The notes: generated by a model not told the origin, from the sequence alone. DNA of 64,000 nt from Megalobrama amblycephala (GCF_018812025.1 NC_063049.1:39054345-39118344), one strand, 5' to 3'. Numbered from the stretch's first letter, positions 23,341 through 35,428 are shown. Program-made: numbers and translations.

Positions 23341-24294
23341 CATCGAACGTTTTTTTTTTACAAGATGTAATATAAGTCTAAGGTGTCCCCTGAATGTGTC
23401 TGTGAAGTTGCAGCTCAAAATACCCCATACATTTTTTTAATAAATTTTTTTAACTGCCTATTTTGAGGCATAATTAGAAATGTGCCGATTCATGCTGCGG
23501 CCCCTTTAAATTGCGCGCTCTCCGCCCCCTCCCAAGCTCTCGACTCTATCACTGCATAAACAAAGTTCACACAGCAAATATAACCCTCAAAACGGATCTT
23601 TACAAAGTGTTCGTCATGCAGCATGTCTAATCGCGTAAGTACAGTGTTTATTTGGATGTTTACATTTGATTCTGAATGAGTTTGATAGTGCTCCGTGGCT
23701 AAAGCTAACATTACACACTGTTGGAGAGATTTATAAAGAATGAAGTTGTGTTTATGCATTATACAGACTGCAAGTGTTTAATAATGAAAATAACGACGGC
23801 TCTTGTCTCTGTGAGTACAGTAAAAAATGATGGTAACTTTAACCACATTTAACAGTACATTAGCAACATGTTAACGAAACATTTAGAGAGACAATTTACA
23901 AATATCACTAAAAATATCATGTTATCATGGATCATGTCAGTTATTATCGCTCCATCTGCCATTTTTCGCTGTTGTCCTTGCTTGCTTACCTAGTCTGATG
24001 ATTCAGCTGTGCACAGATCCAGACGTTAATACTGGCTGCCCTTGTGTAATGCCTTGAACATGGGCTGGTATATGCAAATATTGGGGGTGTACATATTAAT
24101 GATCCCGACTGTTACGTAACAGTCGGTGTTATGTTGAGATTCGCCTGTTCGTCGGAGGTCTTTTAAACAAATGAGATTTATATAAGAAGGAGGAAACAAT
24201 GGAGTTTGAGACTCACTGTATGTCATTTCCATGTACTGAACTCTTGTTATTTAACTATGCCGAGGTAAATTCAATTTTCAATTCGATGGCACCT
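23341..24294 (-). mobile_element. TTAA element (AGGTGCCATAG family), reverse copy with one end decayed
   Basis: Reverse orientation. The right boundary is ATTCGATGGCACCT followed by TTAA (24295-24298). The left boundary has lost the outer bases, with CATCGAACGTTTTT at 23341. It matches copies at 42405 and 54643 along its length, including the CTGTTACGTAACAG palindrome and a donor-like CTAG|GTAAGC read on the minus strand at about 23980-23990. Non-coding or carrying a short exon. Confidence 0.8.
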
Positions 24295-24298
24295 TTAA

Positions 24299-24579
24299 AA
24301 TATAGATATTTTTCTTACATAAATGCCTTGCTTCACTTCAGAAGGCCTTTATTAACCCCCCGGAGCCGTGTGGACTTCTTTTATAATGGATGGGTGCATT
24401 TTTTTGGACTTTAGGATTTGGGCCACCATCCACTCCCATTATAAAGAATGGATTAGCCTGGACATTATTTAATATAACTCCGATTGAATTCGTCTGAAAG
24501 AAGATAGTCATATACACCTAGAATGGTTTGAGGGTGAGTAAATCATGGGGTAATTTTCATTTTTGGGCAAACTATCCCT
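24299..24579 (-). mobile_element. right half of a fold-back element
   Basis: Contains TTTTTCTTACATAAATGCC, CAGAAGGCCTTTATTAACCC, GATGGGTGCA and GGTGAGTAAATCATGGGG, and ends AAACTATCCCT with TTAA at 24580-24583. It abuts the element on its left at a TTAA, as if that element inserted into this one, but the matching left half was not found nearby. Confidence 0.7.
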
Positions 24580-24583
24580 TTAA

Positions 24584-25659
24584 AACCCCTTATTTCAGGT
24601 TTTCCAAGATTATGGGAACCCTGCAATACATAACAACTAGACATACTGTACACATAAAGACATTTTTAAAAACAGAAATAGCAATGATGGCCTAGTTTTG
24701 CATAAAAGTGTGTCAAGGAAGCGGGGAGCAATGTTAACAGACAGCTTCAGGACAAAAATCAGCCAAAGTCGGTCAAGCATCCACCGGCCCCGACTGCTCA
24801 TGTCTGGGGGTGCGGGTTTAACCTGAGGGAAAGGGAAGAGACTTGCATACCCTCTGCATAATTTCAGTCTTACATCATCCCGTCTAGGACAAAAAAAAAA
24901 AAAACGAAACATGGCCGGCCGGTCAGCCGTCTAGGGTGACCATCACAGAGGAGCCGATCTGACACAGGCTGACAGGCCCGAAGAGAAAAGCCGCTCTACC
25001 GAGCTCAGCAGGAAAACGACACCCAATCCAATATGACAGGATGTCGCCTGTGTTTGTACAATACTCACCGCTGCTCGCTCATGTACGCTACAGGACAAAA
25101 CAACACCAGCAGGCCAAATATACTACCAGTTAGCCATTACGCCGCACTAAAGGAACTAATGAATGTTTAAACGCTAAATGACTGTGCTTTTGATGAGAGT
25201 GACCATTTACTGTTTGGCAGGTTTGAATGAGTCTAAGCTGAGAATCAACAAAGAAAGCAATGCCTTTGGGAAGTCAGTGCCACAGGCTGACCATAAAAAT
25301 CTCTTTTTCCCAACGTCTTTGCCTCGGCTAAACCCCAGCTAAAGCTCTTTGTGGCACATTCCATTTAAAACTACAAAGTTGCACAACTTTTGAGGGAACC
25401 ATATTGCAAAGAAACTCCACATCTACTACCAGGCAAGCAGTGATTTTCAGCATTTCTTTCCAGGACTGACGTGGTACCGTGTTGTGTGCCATTAAATTCG
25501 CTCTCATGCCACTATGGCCAAATGCTTCATTAAGGAATTCGCTCAACCACTGGCGTCTTGTTTTGGCAGCGTAAACTAGTGCAAGACATGTTAAAAAATG
25601 GGCTGGTGAGCAACAGATTGCGTATGTTTTAACCAGTGATTTGATGCAGTAACTGTTCA
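24584..25659. other. unique sequence; candidate conserved block 24915-25150
   Basis: The 24915-25150 part is GC-balanced and non-repetitive. ORFs 24637-24912 and 25328-25699 on the minus strand have no recognised motif or splice support. Confidence 0.3.
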
Positions 25660-25663
25660 TTAA

Positions 25664-25745
25664 AGGAATTAGTTCAGCTGAAAATGAAAATTCTGTCATT
25701 ATTTACTGACTCTCATGGCATTCCAGATTCAGAAGCAATTTTTAT
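25664..25745 (+). mobile_element. left-end fragment of a TTAA fold-back element
   Basis: TTAA (25660-25663) then AGGAATTAGTTCAGC and an AAAATTCTGTCATTATTTAC block typical of the family, degrading within 80 bp. Confidence 0.65.
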
Positions 25746-25846
25746 TTTTTTTATTTTTTTGCATGGAACACAACTGGGAAACTTTTTTTTCCAGAATATT
25801 CACAAAGCTTTTCCAGTAACTACGGTTATTATCGTTCAGTGAAAAT

Positions 25847-26188
25847 TAGGGGTGTGACGAGATCTCGTGCCATGAGATCCTGCGAGATTAAAATGTGATG
25901 AGATTTCTCGTCGAGGTGAAAAGCGGTCTCATGATGGAGTGTGAGGGTGAAATTAGGATAGAATATGCCACCGCTACGTTTACATTACACCTCCACTGTC
26001 ATTTCGCTTTTTATAGAAATAAAAACCATTTAATTCAGTTGGATAATGGTCGCTCCATCCCATCCAGCTCATCCAACACAAGTTGAAGCACATAGAGCAG
26101 CAGGAATCAGAGTTCACCGATCATGTGACGAGAGTAAGTGACGAGATGACTGACAAGACCATGGCGGAGGATTCGTTACACAACAGAG
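25847..26188. mobile_element. fragment of a TAGGGGTGTGACGAGATC-ended element
   Basis: Starts TAGGGGTGTGACGAGATCTC and contains repeated CGAGATC/GAGATTTCTCG phrases. The opposite terminus is not apparent; the stretch ends where the next element begins. Confidence 0.45.
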
Positions 26189-26194
26189 CCTAAG

Positions 26195-27348
26195 TAGGGC
26201 CCTATGAAATCCATTTTATTTTTTCCCAAATTCCATTTTATTTTTCCCAAATTCCGTTTTAATTTTTCTGGATTCCGTTTTTTTCCGTTTTATTTATTTT
26301 TTGACTCCATTTTAATGGTTAAATTAAATTTTAGTAATCAAAAAGCATGTCTAATTAATTGAAATAATGAATCGTGTCCAATTTACCAACAATTTAATAA
26401 AAGTTTAACAAAAAATTTCAAAAAATTCCATTTTTTTTTTAGGGCCCTATGATAAACGTTGTATTCTTTCCCCTCAAATTTTATTTTTACCAAATTCTGT
26501 TTTCTGGATTCCATTTTAATGGTTTAATTCCATGTTAATAATCAAAAAGCATGTCTAATTAATTGAATACTTAAAAACAACAATATTTATTAATTTAATA
26601 ATATATTTTTATGATTTTTTTTTCATAAGTTCTGTTGTGTATTTAAATTTTTCTGGAAATCAAATGAACACATACCATTTAATTTATCTTTTAATCATGA
26701 AATTAAACTTTTTTGTCAAACAATGTGCTGCACAACAGAGCTTTACTGTTAAAATTAAAACATGGAAGAAACACTGAGATTATTGTTTAAAATATATTTT
26801 AATAATTTATTATTAAATTAATTTATCTAAATTCTACTGTACAACAGTAATATGTTTCTGTCAAGTTAAATCGAACTTTTATTTTGACGGTTTGCCTAGA
26901 GCTTTCTCTGTGTTTATGACGGTAGTTTTCTCAAACGAAGCGGTTAAATGCTGATGAAGTGACTTTCAGAGCAGCTCTGGAGATGAATTTGTGCGTTCAT
27001 ATAGTGAGGCGACAGAGGACGAAAACACCGCGAGCGTCGCATGTGCTTCAGCGTGCATGCGCCCCCGCGCGAGTGTGTGTGAGGCGGTGTGAGGTATATG
27101 AAACCGCGCTTCCGCATCATTCATTTCAGAGTCACACAGGCATGCAGGATTCATGTTTAAATAGTCTTTTTGCGGTTTAATATTCACACACACTAGTCTA
27201 TATCGCAATTTAATTTAAGTGTACTGACCTGCTTTTAATTCATTCATCAAAAATTTGACATTCCGCGTTATATAGTAAATTCCGTTTTTATGAATGGATT
27301 CCGTGATTCCGTGCGCGATTCCATGATCGCGGAAATTATAGGGCCCTA
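26195..27348. mobile_element. TAGGGCCC-ended DNA element with 6-bp flanking repeat
   Basis: Starts TAGGGCCCTATGAAATCC and ends GGAAATTATAGGGCCCTA. CCTAAG flanks both sides (26189-26194 and 27349-27354), a 6-bp candidate target duplication. The left subterminal region is partly duplicated: another TAGGGCCCTATGA begins at 26440 and is again followed by AATTAATTGAATA-type sequence. The interior includes a CpG-rich patch (about 26930-27180) that reads as short ORFs on both strands but shows no transposase motif. hAT-like by style, though hAT normally gives 8 bp. Confidence 0.75.
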
Positions 27349-27410
27349 CCTAAGCCTCTGACAAATGTCTTATCTTGTAAAATGCGCGCTTAGTACCGCC
27401 TCTCCCTATA

Positions 27411-29040
27411 CATGGGTTTCATGTGACGTCACTGTATTCTATCGCCGCCATATTTGGGACCGGTCACAGCTGCGCGCCCTGTTTAAGTCTATGGTGACAG
27501 CAGCTACAACTACCAGAGGAAGGCCAACGAAACGCTTTCAGAAGGTTCACAACAAGTTTATAATATATCTTGGATATGCGGTGCTGTTAGCCGTTTCAAC
27601 AGTCGTCAGAACTACAAATTTATTTGATCCCAATGTAGTTAGATCGGCAGAATTATTGGCTTCATTCAGAAGGGACCACACCACTGGCAGCCAAACAGCA
27701 ATGCACAACATTAATAACTGCTGGGACTGTCATTTACGTAACATTATAACGAGGACACTATTGTAATAAAATGTTGTGAATTCTCTGTGTTGTTGTTTCA
27801 GCGTGTTGTTGTGGTAAGAGCGCGTCGACTGAGTTAAACATTGATTACATAAACTTGTTCAAACTTCACTTGTGCATTCGCGTCATTTTGTACAGATAAA
27901 ACTTATTAATTTTATTAAGTATAAATATCTGATTATTCTCATAAAGGATGTGTTTCGTTGAGGTAAATAACCCACAGAGCTGATGATCATCTATAGCTTC
28001 AGTGCGAGCGCTCAAAAAGACAAAACATTAATATGATTGGGACTGTCTTCTTCTTATACATGATATTATAATCGTATATACTTGTAAAATAACGTTGTGA
28101 ATTATTTGGGCTTATTTGCTGTGTTTCGGAGTTTCAATGAGGTTACTTCAAGTTCATCTGTGCGTGATTTTGTGCAAATACTAGTTGTAATATTATTTTT
28201 ATTTTGTATTAATATCTGGATTATTTTATATAGGATGTGTTCCGTTGATTAATTAAAAAGTTGAAAGTTAATTAACTTTCAGTTTATGGGTTTTTTTATT
28301 CTCTTCAGCTTCAGCGTGCGCAGCTCAAACAGCAATGATTAAGTCATTAAAATGTTTAACGTTACTACACAGTATTATTAAAACTTTAATATTTCTTTAA
28401 GAAAACGAATGCATTATTTTTAATAACTAGCTCTTATATTCTAGTATTATTTTCATCAACACATAGTTTGATTAATAATAAGGATCATGAACAATAACAG
28501 ATTTTTTTTTGTATACAATAACATCAATAACAGATTCATTTTGATAACAGTATTATTTGAGCTGCGCGCGCTGAATGAACACCCGTAAACTGAAGCGCTT
28601 TGCTAGAAGGTTAATTAACTCAACAGGACACATCCTATGGTAATTCATATATATTTATACAAGCTATACATAAAATTACAACTTATATTTGCACAAAATC
28701 ATGCACGCATGTACTTGAACTAAGTAATGTAGTCAGCTGGTGTCGTGAATTTGTTCATCCTGTAACACGCCGAAACACAGCAACTAGAATTCATAATATT
28801 TTCAAATAAATCAAATAAATTTGAAGTTCTGACGACTGTTGAAACGGCTAACAGCACCACATATCCAAGATCTATTATAAACTTGTTGTGAACCTTCTGA
28901 GAGCGTTTTGTTGGCCTTCCTCTGGTAGTTGTAGCTGCTGTCACCATAGACTTAAACAGGGCGCGCAGCTGTGACCGGTCCCAAATATGGCGGCGGGCAT
29001 AGCGGAAGTGACGTCTTTGAAACCCATGTATTGACAGAGT
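27411..29040. mobile_element. 1.6 kb inverted-repeat (palindromic) element
   Basis: The left arm starts near CATGGGTTTCATGTGACGTC (27421) and the right arm ends near ACGTCTTTGAAACCCATG. The arms share CCATATTTGGGACCGGTCAC, GTCTATGGTGACAGCAGC and CTACCAGAGGAAGGCCAACG with their complements at 28890-28990. The symmetry centre is near 28225, close to the AGTTAATTAACT palindrome (28266-28277). Between the arms, direct repeats with AGGATGTGTTTCGTTGA-type phrases occur at about 27948 and 28224. Each arm holds the same short ORF (MVTAATTTRGRPTKR), shown below. Confidence 0.75.
27491..27766 (+). other. short ORF in left arm of the palindrome (MVTAATTTRGRPTKR)
   Basis: Starts at an ATG in the arm at 27491 and runs to a stop at 27764-27766; a longer frame begins upstream at 27365. 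The basic GRPTKR motif resembles an AT-hook-like or nuclear localisation patch. The right arm encodes the same N-terminus on the minus strand (from about 28949 downward) with differences such as S for F. A CCGCCATATTTGG motif lies upstream, similar to YY1 sites in core promoters. It may be a captured first exon or a chance ORF preserved by arm duplication. Confidence 0.3.
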
Positions 29041-29730
29041 ATGCATAAAAGTAAGCTAATGTAAAAGCAATATGAAAAGCGGCTCCCTGATGCATGCAAA
29101 TATCTCCCAATATGAAAGTTATCTTAGACTGGGCTGTGTAGTTGTAACCATCTCTGAGTCTGTATCATGCTTGAAGAAAAATGTAGTCTCTATTTGCACT
29201 TTGAATATTGAGAGAGTACTTTGATTATGGTTGCACTTATTGTAACTGTGTTATTAATTTTTATTTATACTTTTTTTTTCTATGTTCATCATCAATTTGT
29301 GGAAAGGAGTTCAGTTAGGAGGTCAAAAGTTGTAGAAGCTCATAAATCATGTACAGTAAGATCTGAAGAGACTCATATGAAATCATACAGGAGAGAAGTC
29401 AGTCAGTTGAGTTTGTGGCTAAACCTTTTACAGAACCTAAGTATTGTTGTCTTTTACTGCATATGATAATTCATACTCAGAAAGTAGAACTGAAATGACA
29501 TTCATTACAAAGATGATAGTTAAAACATTTAAAATGCACCTGCAGACTAATGAAACCTTACTGTAAAGCGTTACCAAAAAAATAAATGAAATCTAAAAGT
29601 AATACTTAAAAATAAAATAATAAAAATGACAAAAGCACAAAACAAAATTACTAAAAACTCCAAAAGAAAACTGATAAACTGAATATAAAAATAAAAGCTA
29701 ATTCAAAATGTTAATAAAAAACTATAATAG
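29041..29730. other. AT-rich sequence, nothing recognised
   Basis: A hydrophobic ORF at 29221-29466 (MIMVALIVTVLLIFIYTFFF start) would predict a membrane segment, but it reads T-rich DNA and has no supporting context. Confidence 0.4.
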
Positions 29731-29734
29731 TATA

Positions 29735-30386
29735 AATAAAACAACCAACACTGGCTGTCATCAAGCTCCAAAATGGACCATAAAACACCATAGAAGTAGT
29801 TCACATGACTTTGTGCTTTATAGTCCAAGCATTATGAAATCATATGATAATAAATCAAAGCTGAAGCCATTTTTTAACCAGAATGAGATTTTTCAGAGAT
29901 GATATGGCGCATGAGCTTTATGCATCGCTTTATGGTTCTTTAAAGAAATAGTTCCCATTCGTTCAACATTGAATCACCCTTGTGTTGTATTTATATGCAT
30001 TTCTTTCTTCAGCAGAACACAAGATGATATTTTGAAGAATGTTTGGAATCAAAATTTGACTTAAAATGCATGGGGGGGGGCACTCAAGACATTTGGCATC
30101 AAAATATCCTCTTTATGTTACATAGAAGAAATAAAATGAAATGAGGGTGAGTAAATGATGACAGATTTTCATTTTTGAGTGAACTATCCCTCTGACAGTG
30201 ATTAACTGGTCTATTTTGGAGCTTGACAGCCACGATCACTATGAATTGTTGGAAAAGACACATGTCATGAGATTGAAAAATTCACCTTATGCATTCCACA
30301 GGGGAAAAAAAAACAGCATACGGGTTTGGAACAGCATGAGGGTGAGTAAATACTGACAGAGTTTGCATTTTAGGGTCAACTATTCC
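29735..30386. mobile_element. fold-back element containing a second fold-back element
   Basis: The outer left arm (about 29745-29939) holds TCAAGCTCCAAAATGGACC and the outer right arm (about 30200-30386) holds the complementary TTTTGGAGCTTGACAGCC and ends GGGTCAACTATTCC with TTAA at 30387-30390. Between them, 29944-30191 is a second family member that begins AGAAATAGTTC after a TTAA (29940-29943) and ends GTGAACTATCCCT. The site right of the inner copy has decayed. Confidence 0.7.
29944..30191. mobile_element. inner fold-back element, about 248 bp
   Basis: Left sub-terminal TTTCTTCAGCAGAACACAAG and right sub-terminal GGGTGAGTAAATGATGAC belong to the same family as the 57079 and 59270 elements. 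The loop holds a run of nine or ten G. Right-hand TTAA is mutated to CTGA. Confidence 0.7.
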
Positions 30387-30399
30387 TTAAATAGTCAGA

Positions 30400-30920
30400 T
30401 GAGCATCAGTTGAGCAGCAAGAATTCAACATCTCCATTTCCATACAGGCCTGACTGTTTTCAGATAAACAGAGAGCAGGAAATGAGCCTTGTGACTGTGT
30501 GCCTGCCTGGACTTTATGAGGGGCAAAACAATCATCAGTCACTCTGTCACTGCGGTCATTCACTTTCCCTCGACTGTTGTCTGCCTTTTGCGTCCTCTGC
30601 TAGGTCTGCCAGCCCAGCGATGCGTTATTACAGCTTCAAGGGTCACAGTTAGGTGACAATGAGGTTCATACCACCTTGACCGACGCACTGCCCACAAACA
30701 CTTAGTTTTCATTAAACCCATCATATAAACAGACAAGCTTTTCATTATTGCAGTCTTGGGTTTCGGACAAACACGGATTGCCAAATGAACCCTGCCAAAT
30801 GAAGCCTCGCCAAGTTCTGCCAGAGCACAATGGAAAACCGAACGGGCGCTCAAACAAACCAAAAGTGACACGGCCACTAAACGATTCCGCACTGACGCGA
30901 CAGCTCTCAAACCACTGAAT
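30400..30920. other. unique block, candidate conserved non-coding element
   Basis: About 500 bp of non-repetitive, balanced sequence with overlapping ORFs on both strands (30410-30652 plus, 30560-30958 minus) that lack domains. The high density of dispersed A/T-rich core motifs fits regulatory sequence. Confidence 0.35.
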
Positions 30921-31090
30921 CTAATGTCCAAAAATGAAAAGTCCTCATGAAGTTCCAAACCTGTATGAATTTATTTCTTCTGTGGAGCACAAAGAATATA
31001 TTTATTGCTCTTTTCCAAATGTGATGGGTGCTGTAATGCTCTAAAATGATAAAACAACACCATAAATGATATTTATGTGATATTATCATT

Positions 31091-31226
31091 ATATAGACAC
31101 ATTAATATATAATCTCACATTTTTGGCCAAATTGTACAAACAAGCACAGTAAAGGCATTTTAATCGCCTTTGCTGTGCTTGTTTGTACAATTTGGACAAA
31201 AATGTGAGATTATATATTAATGTGTC

Positions 31227-31268
<42 letters not shown>

Positions 31269-32275
31269 GATAAAAAGAATAATATCGTTATTATTATTAT
31301 TGATAATAACTTTTTTACTAAACAAAATTTTAATATAAGAAATATTACCAAAAAGAGTATTTAAGAAAATTAAAGATGTTCTCTTTTTTTTGCAATTAAA
31401 ATGCCTTTGCTGTGCTTGTTTGTACAATTTGGCCAAAAATGTGAGATTATATATTAATATGACTATAATAATAATAATAATAATAATATAATTTTTATTA
31501 TTATTAACTTTTTTACTAAACAAAATTTTAATAGGCTATAAAGAAATATTACTAAAAAGAGTATTTAAGAAAATGCAAAATTGCGACTGCAATTAAAATG
31601 CCTTTGCTGTGCTTGTTTGTACAATTTGGCCAAAAATGTGAGTATATATTAATATGACTATAATAATGACCATAAGAATATAATTTTTATTATTATTTAA
31701 AACTTTTTTACTAAATGAAATTTCAATATAAGAAATGTTACTAAAAAGAGTATTTAAGAAAATTAAAAATTGTGATTGTGATTAAAATGCCTTTGCTGTG
31801 CTTGTTTGTACAATTTGGCCAAAAATGTGAGATTATATATTAATATGACTATAATAATGACCATAAGAATATAATTTTTATTATTATTTAAAACTTTTTT
31901 ACTAAATGAAATTTCAATATAAGAAATGTTACTAAAAAGAGTATTTAAGAAAATTAAAAATTGTGATTGTGATTAAAATGCCTTTGCTGTGCTTGTTTGT
32001 ACAATTTGGCCAAAAAATGTGAGATTATATATCAATATTACTATAGCAATAATAATAATAATAATAATAATAATAGTAATAGTATAATAATAATTATTAT
32101 TATTATTATTATTATTACTACATTTTTTACTAAACAAAATTTTTATATAAGAAATATTACTATAAAGAGTATTTATACAAATTTTGAATTGCGATTGCTA
32201 TTAAAATGCCTTTGCTGTGCTTGTTTGTACAATTTGGCCAAAAAATGTGAGATTATATATCAATATTACTATAAC

Positions 32276-32306
<31 letters not shown>

Positions 32307-33119
32307 GTATAATTATTATTATTATTACATTTTTTACTAAACAAAATTTTAATATAAGAAATATTACTATAAAGAGTATTTATGAAAATTTTGAATTGCG
32401 ATTAAAATGCCTTTGCTGTGCTTGTTTGTACAATTTGGCCAAAAAATGTGAGATTATATATCAATATTACTATAACAATAATGATAATAATAATAATAAG
32501 ATAATAATAGTAGTATCATTATTATTATTATTATTATTATTACATTTTTTACTAAACAAAATTTTAATATAAGAAATATTACTATAAAGAGTATTTATGA
32601 AAATGTTGAATTGCGATTGCGATTAAAATGCCTTTGCTGTGCTTGTTTCTACAATTTGGCCAAAAAATGTGAGATTATATATCAATAATACTATAACAAT
32701 AATAATAATAATAATAGTATAATTATTATTATTATTATTATTATTTTTACATTTTTTACTAAACAACATTTTTATATAAGAAATATTACTATAAAGAGTA
32801 TTTATACAAATTTTGAATTGCGATTGCGATTAAAATGCCTTTGCTGTGCTTGTTTGTACAATTTGGCCAAAAATGTGAGATTATATATTAATGTGCCTAT
32901 ATAATAATAATAGTAATAAATGATAAAAAGAATAATATCGTTATTATTATTATTATTAATAATAACTTTTTTACTAAACAAAATTTTAATATAAGAAATA
33001 TTACCAAAAAGAGTATTTAAGAAAATTAAAGATGTTCTTTTTTTTTTGCAATTAAAATGCCTTTGCTGTGCTTGTTTGTACAATTTGGCCAAAAATGTGA
33101 GATTATATATTAATATGAC

Positions 33120-33150
<31 letters not shown>

Positions 33151-33488
33151 TAATTTTTATTATTATTAACTTTTTTACTAAACAAAATTTTAATAGGCTA
33201 TAAAGAAATGTTACTAAAAAGAGTATTTAAGAAAATGTATGAAAATGTAATACAATTTGGCCAAAAATTTGATATTATATATTAATATGACTATAATAAT
33301 GACCATAAGAATATAATTTTTATTATTATTTAAAACTTTTTTACTAAATGAAATTTCAATATAAGAAATGTTACTAAAAGAGTATTTAAGAAAATTAAAA
33401 ATTGTGATTGTGATTAAAATGCCTTTGCTGTGCTTGTTTGTACAATTTGGCCAAAAAATGTGAGATTATATATCAATATTACTATAAC

Positions 33489-33522
<34 letters not shown>

Positions 33523-33895
33523 GTATCATTATTATTATTATTACATTTTTTACTAAACAAAATTTTAATATAAGAAATATTACTATAGAGAGTATTTATG
33601 AAAATTTTGAATTGCGATTGCGATTAAAATGCCTTTGCTGTGCTTGTTTGTACAATTTGGCCAAAAAATGTGAGATTATATATCAATATTACTATAACAA
33701 TAATAATAATAATAATAATAATAATAGTATCATTATTATCATTATTACATTTTTTATTAAACAAAATGTTAATATAAGAAATATTACTATAAAGAGTATT
33801 TCTAAAAATTTTGAATTGCGATTGCGATTAAAATGCCTTTGCTGTGCTTGTTTGCACAATTTGGCCAAAAATGTGAGATTATATATCAATATTAC

Positions 33896-33929
<34 letters not shown>

Positions 33930-33990
33930 TTTCTTTACCAATTAAAAATATTAAATTAAGAAATATTACTAAAGAGTATTTTATTTTAAA
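31091..33990. repeat. tandem array, about 14 units of about 190-230 bp, each with (AAT)n
   Basis: The phrase CCTTTGCTGTGCTTGTTT recurs at about 31169, 31402, 31601, 31790, 31981, 32209, 32410, 32631, 32838, 33060, 33421, 33631 and 33836, with one degraded unit near 33245. Each unit continues CAATTTGGCCAAAAATGTGA, an (AAT)n/(ATT)n tract of variable length, TTTTTTACTAAACAAAATTT and AAGAGTATTTA. Spacing is 189-233 bp. Units with AATTGTGATTGTG next to the head and those with AATTGCGATTGCG form subgroups, so the array grew by local duplication. Open frames here (poly-Asn and poly-Ile) come from the AAT tracts and are not genes. Confidence 0.93.
31093..31235. repeat. head-to-head hairpin opening the tandem array
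   Basis: One unit is inverted against the next around a centre near 31163: TGTACAAACAAGCACAG pairs with CTGTGCTTGTTTGTACA, and the pairing extends outward through AATCTCACATTTTT to TATATAGACACATTAATAT. It forms an almost perfect 140-bp palindrome. Confidence 0.85.
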
Positions 33991-34430
33991 GTATAACCGT
34001 AAATTTACAATACTAATATGTTAAATTTACATGCACTATTCATTAAAAGTTTGGATAAATGGTTGCGTTCCCAAAAGCACATTATAAGCGACCCGAACTG
34101 CAGATGCAGAGATTGAGCTCAGGTGAAGAAGCATTTACTATTAACCGAGCCGCTGAAAACAATGCATCATGAGCTGCTTATGTTTACAAGAACACAGTTC
34201 TAGGCTTCACTCTCATATAAATATTTCATTAAATCAGAGCCTTTGCTATTTGATAATTGCACAAATTTTATTCTGATTAGTCATGCAGCCCTAATATCTG
34301 ACTGATGTCCGTGGAATACAAAATGAGAAATTTCAGTAAAACATTAACTTTAACATGAAAGTGAATAAGCTCCAATAAGGACAAAATAGCATTAAATAAA
34401 GGCAAATAGCAATCCATATGAATCTGATGC
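33991..34430. other. AT-rich sequence with a transposon-like terminus
   Basis: A CATGCAGCCCTAA terminus at about 34282-34294 resembles the right end of a teleost hAT-type element. The array units' AATTGCGATTGCGATTAAA phrase is similar to the subterminal sequence of such elements, so the array may derive from one. No left end was found. Confidence 0.35.
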
Positions 34431-34679
34431 AGTATATTCCAGTCCCATAGAGTCACATGAAAGCATTATGCGAGGAATGGACTCAATTTAAGTCAATATA
34501 TTCACTCAAATGTTGCTTGACGGTAATGGTCACCATTTATTTTCACTGTATGGAAAAGAGCAGCTTGAACATTCTGTCTAAATATCTCCTTTTGCATTTC
34601 ACAAACATCACAGAGGGTTGGAAAAACATGAGGGAGAATATATAATGACAAAATATTAATTTTAGGCTGAACTATTTCT
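34431..34679 (-). mobile_element. right half of a TTAA fold-back element
   Basis: Contains TGTATGGAAAAGAGCAGC, AATATCTCCTTTTGC and a degraded GAGGGAGAATATATAATGAC and ends GCTGAACTATTTCT, with TTAA at 34680-34683. Left arm not present. Confidence 0.65.
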
Positions 34680-34683
34680 TTAA

Positions 34684-35425
34684 GCACCATCCTGCAAATA
34701 TCCAGAGACATAGCAGACAACACAAGCCCACAGGGACATTAAGACAATCCTCTAAATAACACTGCTTGTGACAAACATCCAATTTTCCAGTTAGGGGGAC
34801 AACCTTTCCACGGATCGCCAGTCACACTTGTCATCTGTCCAGCCGCATTTACCACCTACAGTTACGCCCCGTCTCCTGTTATCGCTTTTCCTCGCTAAGC
34901 ATCATGTAAGAGCGGCTGGAGCCAAAATCTCCCTCTCTTTCCTCTTCAGTCACAGATGCAGCAAACGGTGCAATCTGCCAATCTCCATGAGTCATCCAGC
35001 ACTGTTAATTATGTACCCTAAGGAGTAGAATTGATTAGCGAGGGTCTCAAACTGATTTAAATTGTTATTTGAGACTATATAAAGCGTGGGCCTAAACATT
35101 GCCATTTAGTCACATTCACTAAGCGCTGTCGTTATTCAGAATCCTACTTTGCCAAGCCACACAGATTGGATCTGTGGAGAGAGAAACACAGACAGGATAA
35201 ATGATGCTGGTGCCTTCACTGACAATGTGTTTCAAGGGGAGAAGGTTTTTCACTTTAGCTTTCAATGAGACAAGAGGTGCTGTATAAATAATTATTCAAT
35301 CATAGACGAGTCACTATGAGTGGAGTGGAATGTCAATCATTACGGCAGGCCTACAGTTAAACTGTTAGCACAAGAAAAGAGGTGCGAACTTAATGGCAAG
35401 TCATTAATGTCGGCATCGAAAAAAC
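34684..35425. other. unique sequence; candidate conserved block 35035-35410
   Basis: Non-repetitive. The 35035-35410 part has many homeobox-like cores (TAATTATTCAATCA, GTCAATCATTACGG). ORF 34828-35028 has no motif. Confidence 0.35.
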
Positions 35426-35428
35426 ATA

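Noticed and set aside
29221..29466. Small membrane protein with an N-terminal hydrophobic helix
   Set aside because: The hydrophobic run comes from T-rich DNA; no conservation evidence, splice context or promoter.
31997..33959. ORFs with poly-Asn and poly-Ile tracts (up to 191 codons)
   Set aside because: Produced by the (AAT)n/(ATT)n tracts of the tandem array; the frames shift between units and lack start context.
31091..33990. CRISPR-like arrangement of repeats and spacers
   Set aside because: Units of about 205 bp with related, microsatellite-containing interiors are a tandem satellite in a vertebrate genome; there are no cas genes and the spacers are not unique.
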